Both the position numbers and the translations under genes were made by a program. This document shows positions 1 to 8,073 of a DNA stretch of 50,363 nt, piece after piece (positions within the stretch are counted from its first letter, which is position 1; every line of letters starts with the position of its first letter). The stretch comes from Akkermansia muciniphila (GTDB taxonomy: Bacteria > Verrucomicrobiota > Verrucomicrobiia > Limisphaerales > UBA9464): positions 1 to 50,363 of the forward strand of contig CAMCYJ010000020.1 of assembly GCA_945883815.1 (NCBI GenBank), given 5' to 3'. Below the pieces are notes generated by a model. It was given only the letters and a program-made list of their open reading frames with translations, was not told the origin of the DNA and made no database searches.

Positions 1-200
1 CGGATTAGCAAGTGGAAGTGGTTGGCCATCATGCAGTAGGTGATCACCTCCAACCCGCAGAACGCCGAAAGGGACATCAGAATTTCAGACATCTTCTCCC
101 GACACACCTCATTCAAGAGATTCTCCCCTCCCACCGTCCGCGAAATGCAATGGTACACCGCTGCATTCCCAGCCTGCCCCTTGATCCGCGCCAACCTCAT
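1..200 (-). CDS. REP-associated (Y1/IS200-like) transposase, 5' part only
   Basis: The minus strand is open from an ATG at 200 to the window edge, giving about 66 residues beginning MRLARIKGQAGNAAVYHCIS. The YHCISRTVGGE stretch near residues 16-26 and the NHFHLL motif near residues 60-65 (His-hydrophobic-His, the HUH metal site) are hallmarks of Y1 HUH transposases of the RAYT type, which cut and rejoin single-stranded DNA through a catalytic tyrosine further downstream. That tyrosine lies outside the window, so completeness cannot be judged. The gene is divergent from glyS, with about 107 bp between the two starts. The family assignment rests on two motifs but is firm; whether it is an active element or a domesticated single-copy RAYT is unknown. 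Confidence 0.85.
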   Translation of the reverse strand, partial: MRLARIKGQAGNAAVYHCISRTVGGENLLNEVCREKMSEILMSLSAFCGLEVITYCMMANHFHLLI

Positions 201-307
201 TCGCCAAAGCTAATTACCAACCCATCCCAGTCAATAACTTTGAACCTGTCACTTTGTTTAGATCGTTGACACCCGATGTTAGAGTGGCCGACAGTCAGAA
301 GAGTTTT

Positions 308-2104
308 ATGGCCGAAGCGAAAGAAAATCCGCTGATGGAGAAAATCGTCAGCTTGTGTAAACGACGGGGCTTTATTTTCCAGTCGTCGGAAATCTACGGG
401 GGTATCAATGGTTTCTGGGACTTCGGGCCGCTAGGGGCTGAGTTGAAACGGAATGTGAAGGAACTCTGGTGGACCTCGATGACCCGCCTTCGGGACGATG
501 TGGTGGGCTTGGAGGCCACCATCATCATGGCTCCACAAATCTGGAAAGCTTCAGGACACGTGGACACGTTCAGCGATCCAATGTGCGATTGCTTGCTGAC
601 GAAAAAACGCTTCCGGTCGGATCAAATTGAGCCGCAGTCAGGCCAAGTCTACCACTATTCAGGGGCGAAGGACGCCTCTACGGGCAAGGAAAGCATCGAG
701 CCTTTTTCGGTCCTTTTACCCGCGGGAAAACCTCCGGAAAGCGCCCGGAATGTGGCTGGCCAGTTCTACTCTTCACGAGGGATCACGCAGCCAACTCTCT
801 CCGGGGAACGAACTGAGAAGGCGGAGAACACGACGCGATACAATCCGGAGAACGGGGCGCTACTGACCGACCCACGACCGTTCAACTTGATGCTGCAAAC
901 TTACGTGGGCCCCATCCAATCGGATGAGAATATCGCTTACCTTCGCCCAGAAACGGCTCAGGCGATCTTTGCTCAGTTCAAAAATGTTCATGAAACCTCA
1001 CGACAGAAGGTTCCGTTTGGTATCGGCCAAATCGGCAAGGCGTTCCGAAATGAGGTGACTCCGCGGAATTTCATCTTCCGCTCAAGAGAGTTTGAACAGA
1101 TGGAGCTGGAATTCTTCATCAAGCCCGACGAAGCCATCGAGGCAATCCACGGCAGCGTGGCCACCGTGGCGGAATCAGGCCATCCGGGTGAGCCTCAGCC
1201 CAATTGGGGCTGGCAGGCTTGGCACCGGTATTGGGTGGAGGAACGGGTCCGCTTCTATGAGGGAATCGGTCTATCACGCGATTCGTTGGGATTCCACCAC
1301 CAAACTCCGGAGGAATTGGCGCACTACGCCCGAGCCTGCACAGATATCCTCTACAAGTTCCCATTCAGCAAACGCGATGAATCCGGTGAGGTGAAGGGCG
1401 ATGAGTTGGAGGGGATTGCGGCCCGAAGCGACTTCGACTTGAGCCAACACGAACGGCACTCCGGCAAGTTGATGGGGGTGTTCGATGAAGAACTGCGCAC
1501 GGCTTGGGGCAAGTTGCCTCCCGAAAAACAATCCGAACTGGCGGGACGTTATTTCGCCGCCCGCCTGAAGTACCTGACGAAGTCCGGTGTGCCTCAGGAA
1601 AAAGCCGAACTGGATGCCAAGGAAGACGCCGAGGGTCTCGGCAAGGGTCAGTACATACCCCATGTGATCGAACCCTCCGCGGGCGTCGATCGACTCATCC
1701 TCGCGCTGATTTCCAACGCCTTCCAGGAAACGACCTCCACCGACGATAAGGGCAAGAGCGAAACCCGCACGGTCATGAAATTCCACCCCCGTGTGGCGCC
1801 GGTGAAGGTGGGAATTTTCCCTCTCCTGAAGAACAAACCGGAATTGGTGGCCAAGGCCCGCGAGGTGTTCCAGACACTGCGAGGACAGATGATGTGCTTC
1901 TACGACGACGCAGGTGCAATTGGTCGCCGCTACGCCCGCCAGGACGAAGCCGGAACCCCGTTCTGCGTCACCATCGACTTCGACACACTGGGCGAAAAGC
2001 CGGAGCTCCTCAACACGGTGACCGTGCGCCATCGCGATGACGGCAAACAGGAACGCATTCCGATCGCCGAACTCCAGAGCTGGTTGTTAGCTCGGGTGAA
2101 ATAG
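308..2104 (+). CDS. glyS: Glycyl-tRNA synthetase (dimeric, class IIa)
   Basis: Charges tRNA-Gly with glycine in the cytoplasm; essential for translation. The 598-residue product opens with the family signature around KIVSLCKRRGFIFQSSEIYG, carries motif 2 in the stretch GKAFRNEVTPRNFIFRSREF (about residues 255-285), motif 3 around IEPSAGVDRLIL (about 455-470) and a C-terminal anticodon-binding domain starting near APVKVGIFPLL. It is the single-chain alpha2 form, not the split alpha2beta2 enzyme. It is longer than many bacterial alpha2 enzymes because of inserts after the CDC motif (DPMCDCLLTKKR) and between motifs 2 and 3. I prefer the ATG at 308 over an in-frame TTG at 254 because AGAAGAG lies just upstream and homology begins there. 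A rho-independent terminator follows at 2226. Confidence 0.95.
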   Translation: MAEAKENPLMEKIVSLCKRRGFIFQSSEIYGGINGFWDFGPLGAELKRNVKELWWTSMTRLRDDVVGLEATIIMAPQIWKASGHVDTFSDPMCDCLLTKKRFRSDQIEPQSGQVYHYSGAKDASTGKESIEPFSVLLPAGKPPESARNVAGQFYSSRGITQPTLSGERTEKAENTTRYNPENGALLTDPRPFNLMLQTYVGPIQSDENIAYLRPETAQAIFAQFKNVHETSRQKVPFGIGQIGKAFRNEVTPRNFIFRSREFEQMELEFFIKPDEAIEAIHGSVATVAESGHPGEPQPNWGWQAWHRYWVEERVRFYEGIGLSRDSLGFHHQTPEELAHYARACTDILYKFPFSKRDESGEVKGDELEGIAARSDFDLSQHERHSGKLMGVFDEELRTAWGKLPPEKQSELAGRYFAARLKYLTKSGVPQEKAELDAKEDAEGLGKGQYIPHVIEPSAGVDRLILALISNAFQETTSTDDKGKSETRTVMKFHPRVAPVKVGIFPLLKNKPELVAKAREVFQTLRGQMMCFYDDAGAIGRRYARQDEAGTPFCVTIDFDTLGEKPELLNTVTVRHRDDGKQERIPIAELQSWLLARVK

Positions 2105-2225
2105 CCGACGACACCCAATATCCCGCTCACCACCCAGCGACGGATCCCCACCCAACTCGGTGCATCCGTTCCGCCGAAACATCCGGGATACAACTCAGGG
2201 CGTCCCTAAAGATCCTGGAAATCAT

Positions 2226-2262
2226 CGCCGCCGCTTGTCATCCGACGGGTGGCGGCGTTTGT
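2226..2262 (+). terminator. Probable intrinsic terminator after glyS
   Basis: CGCCGCC at 2226-2232 pairs with GGCGGCG at 2251-2257; an inner CATCC/GGGTG stem lies in the loop, and TTTGTATT follows. The hairpin ends only about 14 nt before the ATG of the downstream lipoprotein, so it may act as an attenuator for that gene or as the structured end of its leader. The U-tract is interrupted, so strength is uncertain. Confidence 0.6.
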
Positions 2263-2270
2263 ATTGCGCC

Positions 2271-2687
2271 ATGAAATCTTGGTCTTTGGGAACGGTGCTG
2301 GCCCTGGCTCTCTCTCTGTGCGGATGCAGCTCCTTTGAATCCCGATGGAACGCCGCTCCATCGATCAGCGCTGACGGGGTGTCCGGACGCTGGATCGGCA
2401 CCTGGCAAAACACGAACAACGGCCACGGTGGCCCGCTGCAAGCGGTTCTGATCGCAAAAGGTTCCAACGACTTCTCCGCCTATTTTCATGCAGGATGGGG
2501 CAAACGCTCCGGCTCCTTCCAAACTCCCATTGAGGGCTCTCGAGAGGGCAACACATTCCGGTTCACTGGCTCCAAACGAGTCTTCGGTGTGAAAATCAAA
2601 ACGTCGGGAGTCATTCAGCCGGATGATTTCAACGCTTCCTACGATAGCCGATTCGACAGCGGCACCTTCACCCTGAAACGCCCGTAA
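2271..2687 (+). CDS. Small secreted lipoprotein, unknown function
   Basis: A 138-residue product. The N-terminus is a short basic segment (MKSW), a hydrophobic core and the lipobox LCGC with the lipidated Cys at residue 19, so it should be an outer or periplasm-facing lipoprotein. The mature part is rich in Gly, Ser, Thr and aromatic residues in an alternating pattern (GRWIGTWQNTNNGHGG, AYFHAGWGKRSGSF), suggesting a small beta-barrel or beta-sandwich domain. I do not recognise a named family. I place the start at the ATG at 2271 because the upstream extension is terminator sequence and would put residues before the signal peptide. No clear Shine-Dalgarno sequence is visible. It follows glyS on the same strand but is separated from it by a terminator hairpin. 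Confidence 0.8.
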   Translation: MKSWSLGTVLALALSLCGCSSFESRWNAAPSISADGVSGRWIGTWQNTNNGHGGPLQAVLIAKGSNDFSAYFHAGWGKRSGSFQTPIEGSREGNTFRFTGSKRVFGVKIKTSGVIQPDDFNASYDSRFDSGTFTLKRP

Positions 2688-2693
2688 CTCCCC

Positions 2694-2718
2694 CGAAGGT
2701 GCAATACCTGTGCCTTCG
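2694..2718. other. Hairpin after the lipoprotein gene
   Basis: CGAAGGTGCA at 2694-2703 pairs with TGTGCCTTCG at 2709-2718 (ten pairs, two of them G-T) around a 5-nt loop, starting 6 nt after the lipoprotein stop. The plus-strand continuation is A-rich rather than T-rich, so it is not a canonical terminator; it may protect the 3' end of the mRNA. Confidence 0.45.
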
Positions 2719-2779
2719 AAATAAAAATGGCGGTGATGCAGGCCGATGTCCTTGAGGAATCAGTGCCCACATCACCGCC
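2719..2779 (-). terminator. Intrinsic terminator on minus strand, downstream of the 6S candidate
   Basis: On the minus strand GGCGGTGATG (2779-2770) pairs perfectly with CATCACCGCC (2738-2729), 10 bp with a 31-nt loop, followed by ATTTTTATTT. This is a good rho-independent terminator for transcription arriving from the right, that is for the 6S RNA candidate at 2789-2967 or for read-through from the DUF1501 gene. The large loop is unusual and could itself be structured. Confidence 0.65.
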
Positions 2780-2788
2780 TGAAAAAAA

Positions 2789-2967
2789 CCCCACCATGGC
2801 CGTTGGAGACGGGCCCCTTCTTACCGAAGGAACCAGGTGGGAGCAGCGGGTGCTTCGCCGCCTTCCTGTTAAGGAGGCATGGCTTTGTTGCACTTAAAAC
2901 CGCTTTGATGCTCCCGTATTAGGAATTAGGTCGAGGGACACTGTCTCGATACACGCACCGGGCAGGG
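2789..2967 (-). ncRNA. ssrS: Probable 6S RNA
   Basis: 6S RNA mimics an open promoter and sequesters the sigma70-type RNA polymerase holoenzyme. On the minus strand the sequence folds as a rod. CCCTGCC (from 2967) pairs with GGTGGGG (ending 2789), GAGAC pairs with GTCTC, and CCC with GGG, forming a closing stem. The central bubble has TCGACCTAATTCCTAATAC on one side and a small CCTTC/GAAGG hairpin on the other. The apical stem pairs GGGAGC (2915-2910) with GCTCCC (2844-2839), AGCG with CGCT and GTGC with GCAC, and is capped by a GCCTCCT/AGGAAGGC hairpin. The length, about 179 nt, is typical. A TTTAAA -10-like box at 2978-2973 lies 6 nt before the predicted 5' end, and seven Ts follow the 3' end (2788-2782). 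No covariance search was possible, so the name is an inference from architecture. Confidence 0.65.
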
Positions 2968-3293
2968 AAAACTTTAAAGATCAAAAAGCCGCGCTCTTCA
3001 TCGGTCGAAACTCCCTCTCAGGCAAGCCGTTTTCCGCTTTTTTGCTCAGGACCTGTAGCCTCAAAACTTTTGACACCCTATGGGATTGAGTTGTCGGTAG
3101 GGGATGAACTGGAAGGTAGCCGAAAAACTGTTGCTGCGATTGCGGCAGCGGCACATGGGACGCAGTCGCGGGGGGGGTGTTAAGCGGATGATCGACGTTG
3201 CTACGGCAAGACAGCCCACGCGGATCCATGCCAGCGCCGTTAGCAATCCAACCAACTCGCTCCGACGGGCTCAGTCACTCCGCCCCACCCATC
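2968..3293. other. Intergenic stretch between 6S candidate and DUF1501 gene
   Basis: It holds the -10-like box of the RNA at 2973-2978 and otherwise the 3' flank of the minus-strand DUF1501 gene. Short reading frames here lack family resemblance and plausible starts. I see no clear terminator directly after the DUF1501 stop. Confidence 0.4.
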
Positions 3294-4709
3294 TCAGCTC
3301 ACGATCGGTTGGATCACATTGCCATGCACATCGGTGAGACGGTAGTCACGTCCCTGAAAGCGGAAGGTCAACCGCTCGTGATGGATGCCCAATTGATGGA
3401 GTGCCGTGGCCTGGAGGTCGTGCACATGCACCGGGTTCTCGGCGACGTTGTAGCCGAAATCATCGGTCTGGCCGTAGTTCATGCCACCGCGGATGCCACC
3501 GCCCGCCATCCACACCGAGAAACACCGGGGGTGATGATCCCGCCCGTAGTCGGTGGCCGTGAGCTTGCCTTGCGAATAGTTGGTTCGCCCGAACTCGCCG
3601 CCCCAGATCACCAGAGTGTCATCCAACATACCTCGCTGCTTGAGATCGGTGATCAGCGCATAGGAGGCGCGATCGACGTCGCCGCACTGCCGCCGGATGC
3701 CACCAGGCAGGCCTCCATGCTGATCCCAGCCCGGATGATAAAGCTGGATGAACCGCACATCGCGCTCGGCCAGACGCCGCGCCAACAAGCAGTTCGCCGC
3801 GAAGGTTCCCGGGTTCTTCGCCTCCGGCCCGTAGAGTTCAAAGACACTCTCCGGCTCGCCCGACAAGTTCATCACATCGGGCACGCTGGTCTGCATGCGA
3901 AAGGCCATTTCGTACTGGGCCACCCGGGCGTTGATCTCCGGATCGCCCAGGTCCCGGAACTGCAAATGCTCCATCTCGGCCCAACGGTCGAGCAACCGGC
4001 GCCGGCTCTCCCCAGAGACCCCGTCGGGATTCTGGAGGTACAGAACCGGATCCTTCCCCGATCGGAACAACACGCCTTGATGCTGGCTCGGCAAAAAACC
4101 ATTGCCCCAAAGGCGCGAGTACAACGGCTGGTCGATGCGGTCCTTGGAAATCAGAACCACGAAGGCCGGGAGATTCTGATTGGCCGAACCCAACCCGTAG
4201 CTGAGCCAGGAACCGAAACTCGGCCGACCCGCGATCTGGGACCCGGTCTGAAAGAAGGTGATGGCTGGATCATGGTTGATGGCCTCGGTGTGCAGCGAAC
4301 GGATGACGCACAAGTCGTCGGCGACCTTGGCAGTCCAGGGCAGCAACTCGCTGATCCACGTCCCAGCCTGGCCGTGACGGCCGAATTTGAAGACCGACCC
4401 CGCCATCGGCAGCGTCGCCTGCTGGGCCGACATCCCGGTCAGGCGCTGCCCCATGCGCACACTGGCCGGAAGATCCTCGCCGGTCCGCTTCACCAACTCG
4501 GGCTTGTAGTCGAAGGTCTCCAACTGCGACGGACCGCCGCTCATGAAGAGGTAGATCACCCGCTTGGCCTTGGGCGCCATGTGACCGGCCGGCAAGATGC
4601 CAGAAAAAGGTCCAGCCGCTCCGGCTCGGGCTTCACCAGCCATCAGACCGCCAAGGGCCGCTCCTCCCAGGCCCAGACCAAAGCGGCCGAAGAAATCGCG
4701 GCGGTTCAT
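3294..4709 (-). CDS. Tat-exported DUF1501 protein (sulfatase-like fold)
   Basis: A 471-residue product of the DUF1501 family, abundant in Planctomycetes and Verrucomicrobia and related to alkaline-phosphatase/sulfatase-fold proteins. The start at 4709 gives MNRRDFFGRFGLGLGGAALGGL, a twin-arginine signal (RRDFF), so it is exported folded. An earlier in-frame ATG at 4736 would add nine residues. Family landmarks are YLFMSGGPSQLETFDYKPEL near residue 60, SLHTEAINHDPA near residue 150 and LVIWGGEFGRTNYSQ near residue 365. The enzymatic activity is not established for the family. It lies about 70 nt downstream of the PSD1 cytochrome gene on the same strand; this DUF1501-PSD1 pairing recurs in PVC genomes and implies a shared extracytoplasmic job, often proposed to be polymer degradation. 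Confidence 0.9.
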   Translation of the reverse strand: MNRRDFFGRFGLGLGGAALGGLMAGEARAGAAGPFSGILPAGHMAPKAKRVIYLFMSGGPSQLETFDYKPELVKRTGEDLPASVRMGQRLTGMSAQQATLPMAGSVFKFGRHGQAGTWISELLPWTAKVADDLCVIRSLHTEAINHDPAITFFQTGSQIAGRPSFGSWLSYGLGSANQNLPAFVVLISKDRIDQPLYSRLWGNGFLPSQHQGVLFRSGKDPVLYLQNPDGVSGESRRRLLDRWAEMEHLQFRDLGDPEINARVAQYEMAFRMQTSVPDVMNLSGEPESVFELYGPEAKNPGTFAANCLLARRLAERDVRFIQLYHPGWDQHGGLPGGIRRQCGDVDRASYALITDLKQRGMLDDTLVIWGGEFGRTNYSQGKLTATDYGRDHHPRCFSVWMAGGGIRGGMNYGQTDDFGYNVAENPVHVHDLQATALHQLGIHHERLTFRFQGRDYRLTDVHGNVIQPIVS

Positions 4710-4779
4710 GCGGAAATCAACTTGAGAGCAGTTCATGGTGATTGGAGTTCAGAACGGTGGGAGTTGTGTTTCCGAGCCT

Positions 4780-7700
4780 TCATCGGCGCATCACGGCTTC
4801 ATCATGGTTGAAGAGCAACTGAGCCAAGACGGTCGCCGCCGCCAACTGGGCCGGCGGATGCTCTCCCAAGACGGGTTTTTCGCCCACTTTCAGGAGACGT
4901 TCGGCCGCAGCGATGTCTTTCTGGAAATGAGCCACCTGCTCGTCGAGCAGGCGCATCATCACCGACACCTCATCCTTCGAGGGCCGGCGACCGGTCACCA
5001 ACGCAAAGGCATACCGGACCCGTTGCTCCGACCCCACGCCCCCTTCACGGAGCATCCGCCCGGCCACATGGCGGGAGGCTTCAACCATCTGAGGATCATT
5101 CAAGAGCACCAAGGCCTGCAGTGGCGTGCTGGTGGCCTGCCGACGCACGACGCAGTAGCTGCGATCAGCCGCGTCGAGCGTCATCATGGATGGAGGCGGC
5201 ACGGTGCGCTTCCAGTAGGTATAAAGGCTGCGCCGATACAAATCGTCGCCCTTGCCCATCTGGTAGTGCCCGCCGCCCATGGTCATCTCCCACAACCCGT
5301 CGGGATGGTACGGCTTCACGCTCGGCCCACCGATCTTGTCCACCATCAACCCGCTGACCATCAGCGCCTGATCCCGCAGCATCTCCGCGGAAAGCCGCCG
5401 CGCCGGACCCCGGGCCAGCATCCGATTGTCGGGATCGACCGACCATTCCTTCGCCTTCAAATTCGAGGTCTGGCGATAGGTGTCAGAGGTGACGATCAGG
5501 CGTTGGAGATCCTGAAGATTCCATGGCCGGATCCCCAGCGACTCGTCACCCCGCACAAAGGTCACTGCCAACCAATCCAGCAACTCCCGATGGGTTGGAG
5601 AAGCTCCCTGCAGTCCGAAATTGTCGGAAGTCTCCACCAGACCTTTGCCGAAGAACTGCTGCCAAACCCGATTGACCGTGACGCGCCCCATCAGCGGATG
5701 GGAGGGATCGAGCAGCCATTGGGACAGGCCCAAGCGATTGCGTGGGGCGCCGGCCGGAAGCCGCCCGATCGCAGCCGGGGTTTCCATGGTCACCGCTTCC
5801 CCGAGTTGATCGTAGGCACCGCGCCGCAGGACATGAGCCGGCTTCGGGGTCGACATTTCCTCCATGACCATGATGTCCGGAATCGAGGTCACCAGCGCGT
5901 TCTCCTCCCGACGGACTTTCAAAAGCGACTCTGCCGCTTCCCGATGGGGTTGATGCTGGGTGAGCAGGAAGTGACGAAAATGCGAGGCTTCATCGGAAGG
6001 CACTTCACGACCCGCCAGTACCGCCGCTTCCCACGGAGACAACGTCCGATCGAAGACCTGAACCTCGTCCACCTGCCCTTCCTTGAAACCAAAATCCCGC
6101 ATGCGCTGACCGATGGTCAGGTTCGGCTGCCCATAAGTGATGTCTTTCCAAAGGTGATCCCGGATCACTTCGACTTCAGCCTTCCGACCATCCAGATACA
6201 CCTCCAAACCGACAGCCCGACTGGAGCCGTCGTAGGCGAAGCACACGTGAGTCCAACCCCCGATCGGGGCCTTCTGTCGGGTCTTTACCTTCAAGGCGTT
6301 GCCGGGCCACATGTGATGCAACCCCACGGCGATCTGCCCGTCTTCGAGCAAGATCTCATACCCGCGACTGCCGGCATCCATCCAGGCCGAGCTGTGATGG
6401 ATCACGGTTTGTCGGGGCACATGCATGGCCGGACGAATCCAAAGGCTGATGGAAAACGGATCGGCCCGGGAAAAGTGCCCGATGCCCGGCATGGAAACGC
6501 CATTTTCACCACTGAGCGACAAGGCTTGTCCCAACCGGCCCGGAACCGATTGGGGGCCCTCGAAGGGCTGCGCCTTATGGTTGCCCACCGAACTCGGGAA
6601 CGCATTGGAAACCATCGAATCGAAGGAGAAATGCGCCACGGCCCCCGTGACTGCGGGAACCTTCACCGACGCCTTGGAGCGCCAGTCTTCAAAGGCCGAC
6701 TTCCCGGCTTCACCCACCTCCCGAAGCCGAGCCTCCTGGGTTTTCAGTCGCGCCTGGAGATCCTTGAGCTTGGCATCCTGCTCCGGCGTGCTCAGAAGCA
6801 GCGTCGGCACCGGCATGATGTCTCCGAAATATACGCTCTGCCCCGACTCATCGATGTTCTGAAAGAAGGCGAAGAGTTGGTAGTACTCCTTCTGGGAGAT
6901 GGGGTCGTACTTGTGGTCGTGGCAGCGGGAACACTCGAAGGTCATGCCCAGGAAGGCCGTGCCGAAGGTGTTCACGCGATCGACATTGTAGGCCACACGA
7001 TACTCCTCTTCGACGATGCCGCCCTCTTCGTTTTGGAGGTGCAGTCGATTGAAGGTGGTCGCCAAGCGCTGCTCTTGGGTGGGGTTGGGCAGGAGGTCTC
7101 CCGCCAACTGCCATTGCACGAATCGATCGAACGGCAGGTGCCGGTTGAACGCACCAATCACCCAATCCCGCCACGGCCACACCGGACGGTACCGATCGGA
7201 CTGAAATCCATGGGTGTCGGCGAACCGGGCCAAATCGAGCCACTCGCTGGCCATGCGCTCGCCATATCGCGGGGAACCCATCAATCGATCCACCTCCTGA
7301 AGGTAGTGTTCGGAAGTGGGACGGCCCTCGTAGGCCACGATTTCCTGAGGAGTCGGAGGCAGACCCGTCAGATCCAGGGACAGTCGACGCATGAGACGTC
7401 CCGGCTCAGCCGGCGGCGCCAATCGTTTTCCAGCACCTAGTTGAGCCAGAACGAAGGCGTCGATCGGATTGCCGCTCTTCCAGTTTTTGGGTTTGGGAAC
7501 AGGTGGTAGCGCCGGTGGAACAAAGGACCAATGCTTTCCCCACCGCCCACCTTCGTTGATCCAGCGTTTGAGCAGACGCACCTGATCGGCCGTCAGCTTC
7601 TTTCCCGTGTCCGGAGGAGGCATCACCTCGTCCGCGTCACTGCTGCCGAGGCGACGAATGATTTCACTTTGTTCGGATTTGCCCGGCACGATGGCCACCT

Positions 7701-7911
7701 TGCCGCTCTTGCCGGCACCGAGGGCTCCTTCCTGAAGATCCAACCGAAGCCCACCCTTGCGACCAGTCGTCGAGGGACCGTGGCATTGGTAGCAGTTCTC
7801 CGAAAGGATGGGTTGGATGTCCCGGGCGAAATCGATGTCGACGGCACGCAACCCGACTCCGGTCATCAGTCCGATGCACAGCGCACGCCCAAGCCACGGA
7901 ATGGAAGCCAT
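4780..7911 (-). CDS. PSD1 / planctomycete cytochrome c protein (DUF1549, LamG, DUF1553)
   Basis: A 1043-residue secreted multidomain protein. The start at 7911 gives a hydrophobic signal segment (MASIPWLGRALCIGLMTGVG). A planctomycete-type cytochrome c domain follows with haem motif CYQCH at residues 40-44 and a likely distal Met at about 97 (DEVMPPPDTGK). DUF1549 begins near NPIDAFVLAQL and contains RLSLDLTGLPPTPQE. A LamG-like concanavalin domain lies at about 450-640 (YDGSSRAVGLEVYLDGRKAEVE). DUF1553 occupies the C-terminal third, with HPLMGRVTVNRVWQQFFGKG and DQALMVSGLM. A second CSRCHDHKYDP motif lies near residue 325. The function is not biochemically defined; the layout suggests carbohydrate recognition coupled to redox chemistry in the periplasm or at the surface. 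It is probably co-transcribed with the DUF1501 gene, while a terminator separates it from the dehydrogenase upstream. Confidence 0.9.
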   Translation of the reverse strand: MASIPWLGRALCIGLMTGVGLRAVDIDFARDIQPILSENCYQCHGPSTTGRKGGLRLDLQEGALGAGKSGKVAIVPGKSEQSEIIRRLGSSDADEVMPPPDTGKKLTADQVRLLKRWINEGGRWGKHWSFVPPALPPVPKPKNWKSGNPIDAFVLAQLGAGKRLAPPAEPGRLMRRLSLDLTGLPPTPQEIVAYEGRPTSEHYLQEVDRLMGSPRYGERMASEWLDLARFADTHGFQSDRYRPVWPWRDWVIGAFNRHLPFDRFVQWQLAGDLLPNPTQEQRLATTFNRLHLQNEEGGIVEEEYRVAYNVDRVNTFGTAFLGMTFECSRCHDHKYDPISQKEYYQLFAFFQNIDESGQSVYFGDIMPVPTLLLSTPEQDAKLKDLQARLKTQEARLREVGEAGKSAFEDWRSKASVKVPAVTGAVAHFSFDSMVSNAFPSSVGNHKAQPFEGPQSVPGRLGQALSLSGENGVSMPGIGHFSRADPFSISLWIRPAMHVPRQTVIHHSSAWMDAGSRGYEILLEDGQIAVGLHHMWPGNALKVKTRQKAPIGGWTHVCFAYDGSSRAVGLEVYLDGRKAEVEVIRDHLWKDITYGQPNLTIGQRMRDFGFKEGQVDEVQVFDRTLSPWEAAVLAGREVPSDEASHFRHFLLTQHQPHREAAESLLKVRREENALVTSIPDIMVMEEMSTPKPAHVLRRGAYDQLGEAVTMETPAAIGRLPAGAPRNRLGLSQWLLDPSHPLMGRVTVNRVWQQFFGKGLVETSDNFGLQGASPTHRELLDWLAVTFVRGDESLGIRPWNLQDLQRLIVTSDTYRQTSNLKAKEWSVDPDNRMLARGPARRLSAEMLRDQALMVSGLMVDKIGGPSVKPYHPDGLWEMTMGGGHYQMGKGDDLYRRSLYTYWKRTVPPPSMMTLDAADRSYCVVRRQATSTPLQALVLLNDPQMVEASRHVAGRMLREGGVGSEQRVRYAFALVTGRRPSKDEVSVMMRLLDEQVAHFQKDIAAAERLLKVGEKPVLGEHPPAQLAAATVLAQLLFNHDEAVMRR

Positions 7912-8002
7912 GGAGATCACGACGACGAGTGTGGAGTCCTCTTCAATGCAGGCGATGGGAATCTGTGGCCATGCCTTGCCAAAATCGCAGTGTCCCAGGA
8001 AA

Positions 8003-8039
8003 GCAAAACGGGGGTGACAGCCCTGGCCATCACCCCCGT
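8003..8039 (-). terminator. Intrinsic terminator between dehydrogenase and PSD1 genes
   Basis: On the minus strand ACGGGGGTGA (8039-8030) pairs perfectly with TCACCCCCGT (8017-8008) around a 12-nt loop, followed by TTTGCTTT. It lies in the 162-nt gap after the dehydrogenase stop, so the PSD1-DUF1501 pair is either separately promoted or expressed by read-through. Confidence 0.75.
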
Positions 8040-8073
8040 CTTTCGAATTTGCGGGGACTTCCCCAGGGCCCAA

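Noticed and set aside
3198-4811. A 537-codon plus-strand frame opposite the DUF1501 gene
   Set aside because: Antisense shadow that overruns both ends of the real gene and has atypical composition.
4735-7440. A 901-codon open frame on the plus strand opposite the PSD1 gene
   Set aside because: It is exactly antisense to a gene with clear domains, and its product is a His/Arg/Pro-rich sequence without family signal; GC-rich third positions keep the antisense frame open.
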